Assembly: GCA_027922465.2 (NCBI GenBank)
Contig: BQMF02000162.1
Span: forward strand, 124,001 to 188,000
Length of the DNA stretch: 64,000 nt
Source of the DNA: Turritopsis dohrnii
Lineage: Eukaryota > Cnidaria > Hydrozoa > Anthoathecata > Oceaniidae
Direction of reading: 5' to 3'
Made by a program: the position numbers and the translations under genes. Below the pieces are notes generated by a model. That model did not search any database and had not been told where the DNA came from. It was given only the letters and a program-made list of their open reading frames with translations. This document shows positions 12,701 through 24,246 of this stretch, piece after piece. The stretch's first letter is position 1. Each line of letters starts with the position of its first letter.

Positions 12701-15700
12701 TCAGTGGCTTCTGGATTATTTTCGTCAATACTGTATTCGGAGGCATTTTTATTATCTTCCTCCAAACTGAGCTCATTTTTTTCTGAATTCAATTTACTGG
12801 TATGTTTCTGACTTCTCAGTTGATCAACATCATCAGTTACTGGTGATTCATATTCTTTTTCTGTTTCCTTACTTTGCACTTGGTTAACATTGTCTACAGA
12901 GTTGTCTTCGTCGTTATCAGATTCTGTGGCATTATCCAGTTTCAAAGCTGGTGATGAGATCTGCAGTGCTTTCAGTGCAAGATTTAATACTTCTTTAGAT
13001 CTCATTTTCCCTTTCCTGTTTATACGGAGTAAACTATTTTGATCGGACTTCGCACCTTCCATTTCATCATTGTCATTTTCATCATGGATTACGTTACCAG
13101 TTTCATTTGATTTCTGTTCCATATGAACTCCCCTCAATTGATGTGCGATCTGCTTGATAATGTTGGCAGCAGCTTCTTTTCTATGAGGAAGCAAGTCATC
13201 AAGAAACTTATGGCTATCGATAGGTTTTTGGTTGTTTTCGGAATCACCTTTCTCGTCTTCATCTTCCTCTGTGATGTTGTTATATATATTCCCTCCGGCT
13301 GTTACATTTTTTCGTCCAATCATGTGCTTACCATTGTATATTTCAATATGCGTATCAATATTAGGTGGACTTTTTTTATCACCAGTCCCATATTTTGTAT
13401 ATTGGGTAACTTTTCCGTTGTCATCTGACATCGATTCCTTAAATGGATGGGGTAGATTTTCCTCATTTTTCAACGAAGGTGATGAAGCATCACTATTCAG
13501 CTTTAGATTTTCATTAGTTCCATCAGTGATACTCTGATTTGTTTCTGAAGAAATATTTTGATGAGTCGATGATTCATTTACTGAAGTGCCTTTCACTGTA
13601 TCATTTGATTCCCTTTGGTCAAGTTTCGTCTGATTGTCATCTTCTGTTAATTCCAAATGGAAGACACTGTCTTTCACTTTCGTTTTGTTTTTGATGTTGT
13701 GTTTGTGATGGCCACCAGTGGTAGCTATGATGGTAATGTCATCTTTATCTTCAGTATCATTTTGATTTCTACTATCTTCAATTGCCTTGTCTTCAGTGTG
13801 ATTTGAAATTGCTAGAGCTGTCAGATTTTCTGTAGCATTTCCACCTTTACCATCTGTTTTGGAAAATGTTTTGTTTGAGATGTCACGGAGAATTAAAGTC
13901 TTACTTTCAGATTTGTTTGCAGCTTTGTCTAATTTATTAACATCATGACCTGTGTATCGGTTGGAATCGTTTGACATCTGACTTGAGTTTGAAGCATTTG
14001 TTTCAGATATAACAGAGGATTTTGATTCTTTGTGGGACACTAGCAATCTATTTTGTTTCAAATTAAGACGGAATTCGTTTACCTTAATCGGAATGAATCT
14101 ATAGTTTTTGCTTTTAACGATTTGGTTTGTATCATCTGTATGAAGGGACTTATTGTGCTTTTCTGATTTTAACCCCGAATCAGTATCAGCTTTTGTTGTT
14201 TTGATTTTCGTGCTAGTTTCGTTCATCTTATCTTTCATCTGGTTGGTTGCTTCATTCTCCTCTTTTATGTGATTGGTTGAATCATTCTTATCTTTTATGT
14301 GATTGGTTGAATCATTCTTATCTTTCATCTCAGGTTGATTCTCATTTGACTGGTTGTATTGAGATCTTAACTCTTTCAAATGATTGGCCGCGTCATTCTC
14401 CTCTTTTATGTGATTGGCTGAATCATTGTTATCTTTCATCTGATTGGTTGCATCATTTTCCTCTTTTATGTGATTAGTTGAATCATTGTTATCTTTCATC
14501 TGATTGGTTGCATCATTCTCCTTTTTTAAGTGATTGGTTGAATCATTATTATCTTTCATCTGATTGGTTGCATCATTCTCCTTTTTTAAGTGATTGGTTA
14601 AATCATTGTTATCTTCCATCTGATTGGTTGCGTCATTCTCCTTTTTTAAGTGATTAGCTGCATCATTCTCTGACAGAATTTTATTCTGGCTTACTTTTTC
14701 AGGTTTCTGTAATGCTTTTACTTGATTTGGACGACGGCTTTTGGACTTTGTTTGTAAGAGATAGTTAGCAACGTCTTTCTGTTGATAAACATCGAACATT
14801 GGTTGCTTTTGAAGAGGTACAGCATCAGATTTCTGTTGGCTGCTTTTATCATTTTGATGATACAATTTCTTCTGTATTTCATCTTGGTGGTTTGTATGAG
14901 GGCTCCAGATTGGTGAAAGTGTAGGTTCATTTATAGCTGCAAGTTGAGCATTTAACTTCGCATATTCTTCTATGAGATCATTGTTTTCCTCCTGTTTTGA
15001 TTCGTCTGATTCGATATCTACAGCGCTGATCTTTTCCGTTTTAAACTCAGAATGAACTGGTAGATTAGCAGGACCGCTTTTAAAATGATGCAGTGAATTG
15101 TGATCTTTTGGTTGTTGACTCATGCGGTATTTACTGTCGACTGGTCCTTTAACAGGAAGTTCCTCTTCGTCAATATCGTCCTCCATTGCATTTTGTTGAT
15201 CATTTTCCATAGCTTTGTGGCGTTTTCGATACAGGTTATACACATCCGCACCTGTTTCCGGAATAACTCCTACCGCTTCTTTTTCGGTACCATATTCTTC
15301 CCTATCACCTTCTGCCGGAGGATACTGTGGTTTTCCAGGCAAATTATATCTGTACTGAGCATATTTGTATGCTTGTGGCATATATTCAGCGTTTGGGTAT
15401 GTTCCTTTATTGTTATTATGATGATATGATGCCAACACTCGCTGGTAAGTGGGCACTTGTGCTTTTGTAACATAACCAGCTTTGTTAACATATTTACTCA
15501 ACTGCTCCTGACTGAGATTGTTTGCTAGAACGTAAGCACTTGTTTGAGTGGCAGGTGCGTTTTCACTGTAAACATCATCAAAGATGTTTGCTATGTTTTC
15601 TCTTGTGTCGCCAACTTTCCCACCTGCGTTTTGAAGCCATCTAAGATAGTCCTTTTTAAACTCCTCACTTATGTAATGGGAATTGATATAGTCACGACGA

Positions 15701-18700
15701 ACTGCAGCTTCGTCTTGAACGTAACCTTTTCTCTTGCTAATCTCGCTTCGTTTTCTACTTCTATGATAGTTGTTCTTCGAAAACTGTCCAATTTTTGTCT
15801 GATGCTTCATTTTATTGTATTGTGTAAGGTAATGTGATTTGCCGTGAATATTCTGACTTTTGGTTTTCTTTTTTCTCTTAATTCCAGTTTTGCGATGTGG
15901 TAATATGGACCTCTTATCATTTGCGTCATCTATAACACCTTCGTTGATCTCTCGTTGCTGCTCAAAGTTCTTAAAGGCTTTCTCTTGGTTACTTTCTTTG
16001 TACGCACTGACGAGATCATCCATTAACTTTGCATTATTACTAGCAGTAGAAGTATCTTCTTTGGATGTACTCATAGAATCAGTTGTTTTTAGAAGAGCTA
16101 CCGTGGGATCAAAATTATATGCTGTTTGAGTGAGACTCTGACTCCCATACGGCCAGTTATATACAGTGTTCGAGTTTATATTCTGAGAGGCAGAATTGAG
16201 ATTTGCTCCTGTAAAGGTTTGCGATGGTTGAATTGCACTTTGAAAATATTGAGAATTCCCCAAATTAAACGAATCTCCATAATTCCCGTTTTGCAATGTG
16301 TTGTATGTTTGGGTTTGATAGCTAACCGGTTGCTGGACGTAAAAATTTTCAAGACTTCTCCTTCTCCTTGAATTGTTTGGTAAAGTTGCATTGACTGTGC
16401 CATTGTCGATCCTTACCATTGAATGGTTCATAGCAGACATGTTTGACGTTTTGAATCCCATTTGCTCCATCGTCACGACATTCTGTCGCTTGCTTGCTGT
16501 TTCCAGTTTTGTGTTACTTAGTAAAATAGCTGAAAGAGACGAGCATTTACAATATACAATATACAATCGTTTCTTACATATAGATGGAAGGCATAAAAGT
16601 GTTTTATTGGTGGAATGTAACCGTTCATAATATTTCTCATTTATATGAATACATTTTTGTCCGTTAATATATTAGATGGCAAAATATACCGTTACAAAAG
16701 AACTCCCTGCTCTTGTAACAACTTATTTTTCATGCATTTTTACAAAAGGCTATCTACATTGATGAAATGACCGTAAGTAGAAAACAGGTCAGCAAATTTT
16801 TCTGAACCTTTTCACCTCAATTTATGACCTTATGTCTGAAATTTCATTGCTTACCTGTTTTTGTGTTTCCTATCCATGCCACACCCAATCTTTTACCAAT
16901 GATGCTTTCAAACAGCTCATCAAGGTTGAGGTCTTTGATCACAATGCCGACAGCTAGCTTTTTATCACCATTCTCAAGCCAACATAGCCCTTCCATGGTG
17001 AGATTCTTCAAGCCAAAAAGCATTGGTGATCCAGTAATTCTACGAAAAAAAACATTCAAAAAGCTATCTACTACACAACCATGTTATGAAGACTCATGTG
17101 TATGTTCCACCTACCGTATTCATCGTAGAAAATGATCAGAATTAACAAAACCTTTATAATTCGGCGATGCAATCAAGTGATCGCCATCGCAATAAAAGTA
17201 CAACCTGGAACTCAGGCTTCTTCTGTCTGTGCTATTTACATGAGGAATGTAGGGTAAGATACGAATGTAGAGGCAGACGAATCCCTGGGATCGAAGCAGG
17301 ATATTTTGCAGAAGTTTTGGTTATGTCCAATAAAACAAAACATTGTGAGCCTTACACAGTAATGATTTTTAACGTTAATCTTTCAATCGTGTGGACCATG
17401 CCTTACTCCAACGACTGCTTCGATAAATTTATTCTTCAGTTAATCTTCTAAGTGTAACCTATCCTTAATATTCACGTATGCGTATGTCATTTGAACAGTC
17501 GTCAACTATTTTTACGGTAATGTTGTTTTAAACTGAGTTCTTGACATGGTACATTCAGGCATGCGCAAACTGAGAGGTTGTATAAGCTTCTCGTTAAATT
17601 TCAAGAAATGTATATGTTACGGGGATTGTGAAAAAAATCGGGGATTATGCATATTAACCAGTTATTTTACATAATTCCCGATAGGGATAGGGATAGGGTT
17701 AGGATTAGGGTTATTATGCATAATAACCGGAGAATACGCATAATTCCCAATTTATCATATTCTCCGTAACATATATATGTATTATAAAATTCGGACTGGT
17801 TCTGAAGTATTAGTTTCTAAAAAGAAAGGCTTTCACATCAAAACGAGTTGGAGTAGGATTGTTAAAAAATATCGACTTTGAGCAAATAACAAACTCGGGT
17901 AAGGTATACATATTTGGGACAGTAACAGCAAAAGTTTATAAGCTTACCTGATAAATTCACTTTCTTCTTCACTTACTTCAACTCTGAAATTTCGTATTTC
18001 AAATTCAATTATTTTTTCCATTGAAGTCTTTAATTGCGAAGGAAGCAATTCTACTTTGAGGAGGTCTAAAAGCTCGGCAAATCCGAACACTGGAGCTGTG
18101 ATTATAAAGCGAAAGTTAATTAGTCCTTCATCGCAAGTTAAGGCTACATCTACACTATCTTTTGAAAGTTTTTTTTCTTTTTTCAGTACTCCACAATTCC
18201 ATTTAGCTTGACCTTTGCCTCGGTTAATCAAAAATTCTACTTCAATATCGCTCATCTTTATTAAATTAAAGAAGACCTTCTTGACAGCAGTTATGCTGGC
18301 TTTAACGGACACGTTATCTCTCTCTGAACCGGTAGCCGTAACTTTAGAAATAATGGCAGATACAGAACCGTCAGTTTTTAGCCAATCTGGGAACTCAAAA
18401 TCTGCTGACTCATGTATATTTTTCAAAAATTCTTCCAAGTTAATTTCACTGTTTGGATTATAATCGATCTCGTCACGTGATTTGCATAGAACTTGTTTTG
18501 CGCGAATCATATTATAAGAACTAGTTGCGTTACTTAGCAACGACGAGCGCTTCTTAATGACCGATTCAGCTGTCTGCAAAACCAATCCCTTTTCTATATG
18601 ATCTAAGTGACTGTCTGACGAAAATTGGTTTGATCGGAGATTACCGTTTGAAATGCTCAAAACCCCGATATCGAGGGATTTATTATATGACGGAATGCCG

Positions 18701-20261
18701 TGACTTCGCCGTTGCAATAATTCGGTTAAAAACGGCAAAATATCAGTTTGCAATTTTCCTTTAAGTATAATTGCTAATTTTATTGGTTTATAACGTTGTC
18801 TGGCGATAATTACTTCGACGTACGACGTGTCGTTAGATTCAAGACGTTTTGTGATTGACGTCGCCGACAAATAAAATCCTTTAGAGACATTATACACTCC
18901 ACGCATACGGAATTTGTTAAATTCGATGTTGAATAGTTGATCAGCGTCTATGTCAGCACAAAAGGTTTCTGGGAAGGTTTTATCATTCCTAACTGCGACT
19001 AGAATATCTTCAATTGTAATTTTGCTACCGTTGATTGAAATTGCATATTTCGTTTCATTAAAGTCCTTGTAAACACGCAACGCTACTTTTTTATTGTTAA
19101 ATTCAGCACTACTTCGCAAGTCGATAGATGTTTGGGTATTATTGATGACTTGGTTGTGATAGTTTTCAAATGTGACCATCAAAGTTGCGTTTTTCAAGAC
19201 CAGATATTGATCTAAGAAATTGATTGTCTCTGTGTTGTTTCCAGTGAAAGTTACCGATTCCTTACAATTATCGACGGTCAGTAAAATCACTTCAAAACTT
19301 TCTGCGGGAATATCTCGGTCGGTAATTTTATGGAAATCTTTTAACTTCCAATATCCTTTCAGGAGTTTTTTAAAATTAAACAAAGTACGACATCCATCTC
19401 CATAAGGTTGTATGATGGAGGTACATTGGTTGTTTGTTATTCTCAGCGTGCATCCAGCATCTAAATATACTTTATCGGAATCTTTTCCTCGACTTGCGCG
19501 TAAGGTGTCGTCCAGCCACATCGGTAACTGGAAATCTACAAACAGGATTAATAAGAATGAGTACGAAAAACAATATGGTGGTCATTCCTCAGTAGTAATG
19601 ATGGTCATTCCTCAGTAGTAATGAAGAACCGCTATATTTATTCTCATTGTATTATCTGAACAAACGGAAGGGAAAATATATTCGAGTAAACATATTTCAA
19701 GGGTGGGAGGAGACGTTTATAGTCGTTTCTGTCCGTTTTTGTATATGTTTTGTTTTGTTTTTCTGAAAATACACGTTTTTTTTTATAAGCAACCAAGGTC
19801 AGACCTTAGTAGTAATGTTGCTTAATTTGTTGCTAAGAATTAATTGAAAAAATATGTGTTTCCAGTCTTGAATATCTTTGTGTAAGCTTAAATATTTAAG
19901 TATAAAGTGTAGGACATAGTACTGCAACCTAGTGTAACCACCTAGTGTGGCAATTTTAAGAAATGTGCTTTAGCTATGCTAAGTGCTGCATCATTTCAAA
20001 ATTTCATGTTGCTAATTTATGTGAGATCATTGTAGTACTGTTGCTTAACTTCTTGAGAAAATTTACTAGTGTTGCTTATAAACGTGTTGCTTATTAAAAA
20101 ATCTGCAAAGAAGCAACAAGTATTAACAAAATTGAAAAAACACTTTAGATTTCTGCATTTCCAAGACGGTAAAATGAAAATACTATACCGGCTCCATGAG
20201 ATGCACTAAACACCACCACCATCAATAATGGCACCACAGCTATGTTCCAATCCACCCTCAT
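3297..20261 (-). CDS. Giant secreted modular protein (3,676 aa), 15 exons
   Basis: Gene model built by hand. Coding exons (minus strand, 5' to 3'): 20261-20189, 19535-17948, 17039-16855, 16529-9627, 9529-9248, 8849-8700, 7884-7648, 7362-6953, 6703-6593, 6199-6040, 5519-5341, 4870-4546, 4287-4136, 3650-3564, 3485-3297. Every junction has AG/GT, phases match, and the lengths sum to 11,031 nt, divisible by three with no internal stop. Residues 1-24 are a signal peptide (MRVDWN then a Val/Leu/Met core, ending SASHGA). The protein is therefore probably secreted. The modules resemble, by recollection, a family of very large uncharacterised secreted proteins of cnidarians and other invertebrates; I know no biochemical function for it. 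Exon 4 alone supplies residues 616-2916. The weakest junctions are the exon 14 donor (TGG|GTTGGG) and the exon 8 acceptor. A possible AATAAA lies at 3003-2998. Confidence 0.85.
3687..3913. mobile_element. Palindromic element, 227 bp
   Basis: GGTGGTTTCCACGTAAAGAT at the left mirrors ATCTCTACGTGTAAACC at the right. Internal mirrored words are GCTTTAAATTTAAATTG / CAATTTAAATTTAAAGC. Intronic MITE-like foldback; single copy in the window. Confidence 0.7.
5016..5137 (+). mobile_element. MITE family 1 copy
   Basis: About 120 bp bounded by CCCAGTAGGC...GGCTGGGA. The arms, TCACTGTGACGGAGAG and CTCCTTCGCAGAGATTT, are imperfect inverted repeats around an AT-rich centre (TTTATTGAAATTGTGTGTAA). No coding capacity. 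Lies in an intron of the first giant gene. It defines the family together with many copies listed below. Confidence 0.8.
5649..5768 (+). mobile_element. MITE family 1 copy
   Basis: Starts CCCAGTGGGTAAAATCATC and ends GTGCCGACTGGG; same arms and centre as the copy at 5016-5137, same orientation, 510 bp away, also intronic. Confidence 0.8.
6281..6414. mobile_element. MITE family 2 copy
   Basis: CTTAATTTCGTTGGGGAAAA ... TTCCCCCGACTAAATTATCC; shares the words TACTTTCTTGTAAATTTCAC and CGTCACGAAGCAAAAATTTC with the family. Intronic. Confidence 0.75.
6953..9529 (-). CDS. Exons 5-8: conserved beta-module continuing after the insertion
   Basis: Four exons (9529-9248, 8849-8700, 7884-7648, 7362-6953) encode residues 2917-3276. 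Landmarks in order: PPDECGDNKMCLFVKEM, a KLKLSGSF strand segment, GNLQFDMKMVGIWKKPF, QPGAPMPSFELGGDLWFG, YFYGKLDKLSIDDLMKAF, GFMISGTINILGYEG, and the closing GNLLVEASTEQGVSTAAFK. The order and spacing match my recollection of the repeating module in the giant cnidarian-type secreted family. This supports one continuous module interrupted by exon 4. No enzymatic residues are recognisable. Phases run 1, 1, 1, 0. Confidence 0.85.
7523..7621 (+). mobile_element. MITE family 1, degraded copy
   Basis: TTGGGCAAAACTGACTTACTGCAGCGAAGAGCA...ACTTCTTTGCAGTGATTTTGCAACTGGGA retains both arms with a divergent centre. Intronic. Confidence 0.55.
9627..16529 (-). CDS. Exon 4: 2,301-codon low-complexity Asn/Lys/Asp/His exon
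   Basis: One uninterrupted 6.9 kb exon (acceptor CTCTTTCAG at 16530, donor GATGCAG|GTAATA at 9627; phases 1 and 1). Both ends look like ordinary family sequence: AILLSNTKLE at the start and KNMPKEFLTEELRKMEVDAG at the end. In between lie about 2,250 residues of biased sequence. There is a Gln/Asn/Tyr-rich block after RRRRS (residues 670-674) and a possible small helical domain (coding roughly 15690-15430). Then come 20-residue Asn/Lys/Glu repeats, acidic stretches with four ATHDDDTLKDN copies, Lys-rich runs (KKSHKMKKKKHKPKKRK) and a His/Arg cluster (HRHHRNHHHHRHHHR). There are no cysteines except near the start of the open frame, before the splice site. Probably disordered and highly charged. 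Much of the surrounding + strand ORF content is an antisense shadow of this exon. Confidence 0.85.
12453..12586 (-). repeat. 33-bp coding minisatellite, four copies
   Basis: Within exon 4 of the first giant gene; encodes ATHDDDTLKDN four times (variants ALKDN and NSDD at the edges). Nearly identical DNA units point to recent expansion. Confidence 0.85.
14226..14670 (-). repeat. 60-bp coding minisatellite (20-residue repeats)
   Basis: Within exon 4 of the first giant gene; encodes repeats of LKKENDATNQMKDNNDSTNH and shorter variants with IKEEND. About seven units, with half-unit mixing toward 14226. Confidence 0.85.
17617..17770. mobile_element. Short inverted-repeat element with TTAGGG-like centre
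   Basis: Ends GTTACGGGGA / TCTCCGTAAC. Inner arms include ATTATGCATATTAACC and GGTTATTATGCATAAT. The centre holds GGGATAGGGATAGGGTTAGG, a telomere-like run. Non-coding, in an intron. Confidence 0.65.
17948..19535 (-). CDS. Exon 2: N-terminal beta-rich module of the giant protein
   Basis: Encodes residues 25-553. It begins with a cysteine pair segment (AGCTLRITNNQC) and an IIQPYGDGC motif, followed by alternating hydrophobic/polar beta-type sequence with many Asn-X-Ser/Thr sites (NNT, NAT, NGS, NVS, NDT). I recognise no catalytic motif. The N-terminal pattern matches my memory of the start of the cnidarian-type giant secreted family. It ends at phase 2 (ATC AG|GTAAG) and continues into 17039-16855, which adds the ITGSPMLFGLKNLTMEG segment typical of the same family. 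Good exon, unknown function. Confidence 0.85.
20189..20261 (-). CDS. Exon 1: signal peptide of the giant secreted protein
   Basis: An ATG at 20261 opens a 24-residue peptide: MRVDWN, a hydrophobic run (IAVVPLLMVVVF) and SASHGA. The donor G|GTATAG follows at phase 1. Joined to the acceptor TTTGTAG at 19536 it reads GADFQLPMWLDD without a break. The shape (charged start, about 12 hydrophobic residues, small residues before the junction) is that of a classical secretory signal peptide. A TATA-like stretch (TTTTTAAAAG on the minus strand, near 20345) lies about 80 bases upstream and could be the core promoter, but this is weak. Confidence 0.8.
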
Positions 20262-22007
20262 AATAGCATCTGTCTTAAATCCATCTCCTGCATCTACCTA
20301 ACCATTTTAACTGGTGGGGAAAGGATTCAGGATAAAAAGAAAGGCTTTTAAAAACAAACCAAATCTAAAGCAGCCATTTTGAATTCGGTATGATATTGCA
20401 GTAGATTATTTTGTGCATGATATTCTGTTTTGAACCCGCATGGAAATCGACTGTAGCGTTTACTTTCATGTGTACTCACACCCAGCATAAATCAGTTTCT
20501 TCACGTGAAACCCATGTAGTGCTTAGGTTTCTCTCGTGAAACCCCATTTAGTACCCAGTACTCATGTTAGGCATTTTCAAACAGTTTAGAATAGATGGTC
20601 TAGTATTCATATGGTTTGTTATTACATTCCATGTATCTGTTCAGATGTGGATCGTGGAGAAGAAATTATCTTTCAGAGTTTTCATCAATTCTCAGAAAAT
20701 ATCATAAAAATAATAAAATTTTCCGGTTGCTTAATTTGTATCCGATACAAATCGGAATAGTACAATAATGTTTGTTCTAATGCCTGCAATGACGTCACCT
20801 TAACTTGGAGAAAATATCCTGAGACTGCGCAAGTCCATTTGCTTGGATTAGCGAGACGTTTGTAAGGTCTTGTAAGGTATGGTCAAATACTGTCGTATAA
20901 CTTCCTCTTCATGTCATATTTCATGTCCAAGCTATGGGAATAATGCAAAATTTAACTCTTTGGTTCCCATTCAGAATGTCAAAGACCTAAAAATAATTAC
21001 TTATTCTTATCACACTTTTAATAATGGAAAAGTTCTTTATGAAATCTTCCAGATTTATCGGATTTTTCGTTTTTTTCGGCTTATAGATGAGTTTGTTGGA
21101 AACTGTACAAATAGATTTTTAAATCAGGTTTTGTCAGTTTATCATGGGGCGTATATAGAAAGTATAAAACTATGAACAATCTTGTTTATGTTGTCTTATA
21201 TTACCTTTTGTATCTATCGATATGTGTTTGATGGTCGATTTTCGGAAGATAACGCCCAATAAGAGATGACGTCAAAATGGAAGGCGTAAGAAAGGACGAA
21301 TAAGATATCCATTTAAAAGTTTATAATGCTCATAACAAGACGATAGCATGGTGTAAACAAAACCTTATTTGTAATTTGATATTTTCAGACACTTGTAAAA
21401 TATTTTCGAAGAAGACATGGACACGTAAACAAACAAAACAGCAACGAAAAAACAACAAAGTCGGAGATGAATAGGATATCTTTTGTTGCCTGAACTTTTT
21501 TCACCTCCGCTTTTTCTATAACCTCCATTGTTAAGTTCGGAAAACATATAAAAGAAAAATGTTATTCGAAATCAAACTCAAAAAATCAAGCAAAAGAAAA
21601 GATTCATTCAAACTGAATGTGTTACGAGTTAGAACAAATTATATTCGCATCTGGATACGTACACGCATAACGTTATTTTTCTTCGAGCTGGCAGATATTG
21701 AAAACGTTCGGTAAGACTCTTGTCACACTTGGAACCTTTCACACATCTTCGATTTGATAGTCACGGTGTTAAACTTTTGTCATACATTGACTAATTATTG
21801 CTTTGTTAAATCAGAGTTTATCATGTCATGAATAAGCGAGCCTATTTTAGCTACGTTTCGACAACTACAGCTGTCATCGGACCGGCTGTATTCAATTTAT
21901 AACGACTGAAAAGATAAGTTATTGCTTTGTTCTTTCAAACAAGCATAAAAGATTTTCAATCGTTTGCGATCGCTTACATATTTCTGGATTGTATTCTCTG
22001 CGAAGGT

Positions 22008-22115
22008 CCCAGTGGGAAAAACACAATGTCACTGCAATGAATTGCAATTTTACTGAAATACTGCGTATATTTCTATAGAAATGCACTCTGTCGCAGTGAT
22101 TTTCAATAACTGGGA
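22008..22115 (+). mobile_element. MITE family 1 copy
   Basis: CCCAGTGGGAAAAACACAAT...GTCGCAGTGATTTTCAATAACTGGGA; both termini present. Intergenic, between the first giant gene and the kinase. Confidence 0.75.
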
Positions 22116-22565
22116 TGGAATGGATGGATTCTCACTTGTGAAGTGTTTGCAATGCAACCTGTTCATTTTAACGTCCTCAGAATGCCATTATCTCCTTAAT
22201 ATTACAACTATCACAATGCAATGTTATAACTGCTTACTTACTTACTGAAATAGCTGAGAGAATATCAGTTTTGTTCGTGGTGAATCCCTTGTATTATTTC
22301 ACGAACGCATTTTTAATGATTTTATTTCTCTTCCATCATGTAACATTCCGGGAAAGCCAAATTATTAAATTTCCTCTGTGATTTTTGAGTAAAGGGATCC
22401 ATTTATCAATAGATGTTCCTGAATTTTCTATTACCACGACAACTTCATTTCCAAGTTTCCGTTGATTCTGACCGATTTTTTTTTATCTTTTTCGTATCAC
22501 GTTTTCCTTACCAATGCGAGGCTAGGTTGTTGATCAAATTACGTATATTCTGTGAGACTTCACAA

Positions 22566-22683
22566 CAGGCAAATTTGTTTGAAAATCTCTGCGGAGGAGT
22601 ACTTTTATATAGCAATATACACACCTTTTTTAACGAAAATGCACTTCGTCCCAGTGACTTTTTGACGATTTAGCCCACTGGGT
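22566..22683 (-). mobile_element. MITE family 1 copy (reverse)
   Basis: Reverse orientation: GGCAAATTTGTTTGAAAATC, GCGGAGGAGT, then CGTCCCAGTGACTTTTTGACGA and GCCCACTGGG. Confidence 0.75.
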
Positions 22684-24246
22684 GTGACGTGATAACGACT
22701 TTTCATCTGTTTTCAAATGAAGACATTGCGTAAACTGATGTTTATCAGACAAACAGAACTAAAAATGTTTAATGACTTGCGCAGTAGTCGATTACAGTTG
22801 AAGTATTTGGTTCAAGTACTTTGATTGATTGTAATTGGTTGAAATCAAATAATTTAATCCAAATAATTTCATGTAAATTTGTATTACTTGCAGGAGAGCA
22901 ACATAGTAGGATATATTTTATGCTTTCTTCGATGTGCTATAGCTGCATGAACAGTATATGATAGATCCAAACATAATGGATATTCGAGTGATCTAATTAA
23001 TGGCTCTAAGGGGCAGGCAGTATTTATGATGTGGAAAGGAGATTTGAACGAATAGGATAATATAACAACTAAGCTATCGACATTTTATGGTGCTGTACGT
23101 TCCCTCATGTTTTCTTGCCTGTCAATTTGCTTTTCTCAGTCAAAACCGATCTCTCTTAGGATGGTTCAAAGATAGACTGACATTTGTTTCGAGAGGTACG
23201 CAAACGATTTGCCAAGTGATTTCAATTATCCCATAGTCATTTATGTTCCGAAATAATTAATTAAATTCATTTTACTAATGTGATGGATTGCTGACAAAGT
23301 CGTTAGAAAATTCTCGCCTTCTGATTGGTTCCAACGTGACACGTGAACATCGATTCCCGAAAATGTACATTTGATACAAAAAAAAACCTTATCATATATA
23401 GCTGACCACGTTGTGCTGATGTCATTGTTGTGACGTCATGTCCTTCAACGCGATTCAGTAGTTATTCGTTTTAAAAGCGAGCTTGCTATTTAAGATATTG
23501 TTTCGTGTTTCCGTAAATTGTTTTGGATAATTAGAACATCTATAATGTATCACCATACGTCATCATCCGATAACAAAGGTCAAAAACAACGAAGATTTTC
23601 TCCAATAAACTTACTTGTCCAATACCATAAGCAACCTGGTATTCATAACGCTTGCCTAATACATTCAAGGAAAGGGCAAGAATCCCTGGGTACGAGGTTG
23701 CCTGGGTAATGTAATTATGGCTTTTATGTAACTGTGGTATCCGCCTCTTGAGCGATAGACATCGCATTTACATAACAATAATTCGATTGTTAGAAGACAT
23801 TTTTTTTGAAATGACCTTTTACGAGTTCGAGGTGATGTCATCACGCCTACGTTTACACCTTCTATTTATAAAGCAATTTAATTGGCTCTTTGGGAAGTTT
23901 AAATTTCTTATGTATGAAATTATGAAAACAAAAAGAGTTAATAACATACTTCTGATTTTGACGAAGACCTCAGATCAATGTATGTGTGAGAAACTTGATG
24001 TTATCGTGTCAAGCTCACAAAGAGGAAGAATTTTAAAGTATTAGCAGGGATTATCGACTTTGTTTTCGCGGGGATTTCGTGTGTATCAGAATACAACTAT
24101 GCCAATAAGTCATATCAACTATTGTGTTTGTATGTAAACATGTCACGATCTACTGAAAGTAAATCTTGATTTTTTTTTTTTTTGTCACGGTCGATACTTT
24201 TGTTTCGTAGGTTAACTTGTGAAAGAATTATTTCGGGTTTGTTGTG

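Larger units (their letters stand above)
20262..24246. other. Intergenic: giant gene to kinase
   Basis: About 4 kb upstream of both the minus-strand giant gene and the plus-strand kinase, so it holds both promoters. Apart from MITEs at 22008 and 22566 and a GGGTACGAGGTTG motif near 23688, I see no gene, RNA or clear element. Confidence 0.6.

Noticed and set aside
9822..16630. Many 60-130 codon plus-strand ORFs across the 6.9 kb exon
   Set aside because: Antisense shadows of Asn/Lys/Glu-rich coding DNA; they read as Leu/Phe/Ser-rich peptides without starts, splice sites or domains.
17690..17720. Telomere or chromosome end
   Set aside because: Only a few degenerate TTAGGG-like words inside a short inverted-repeat element; genes continue on both sides.
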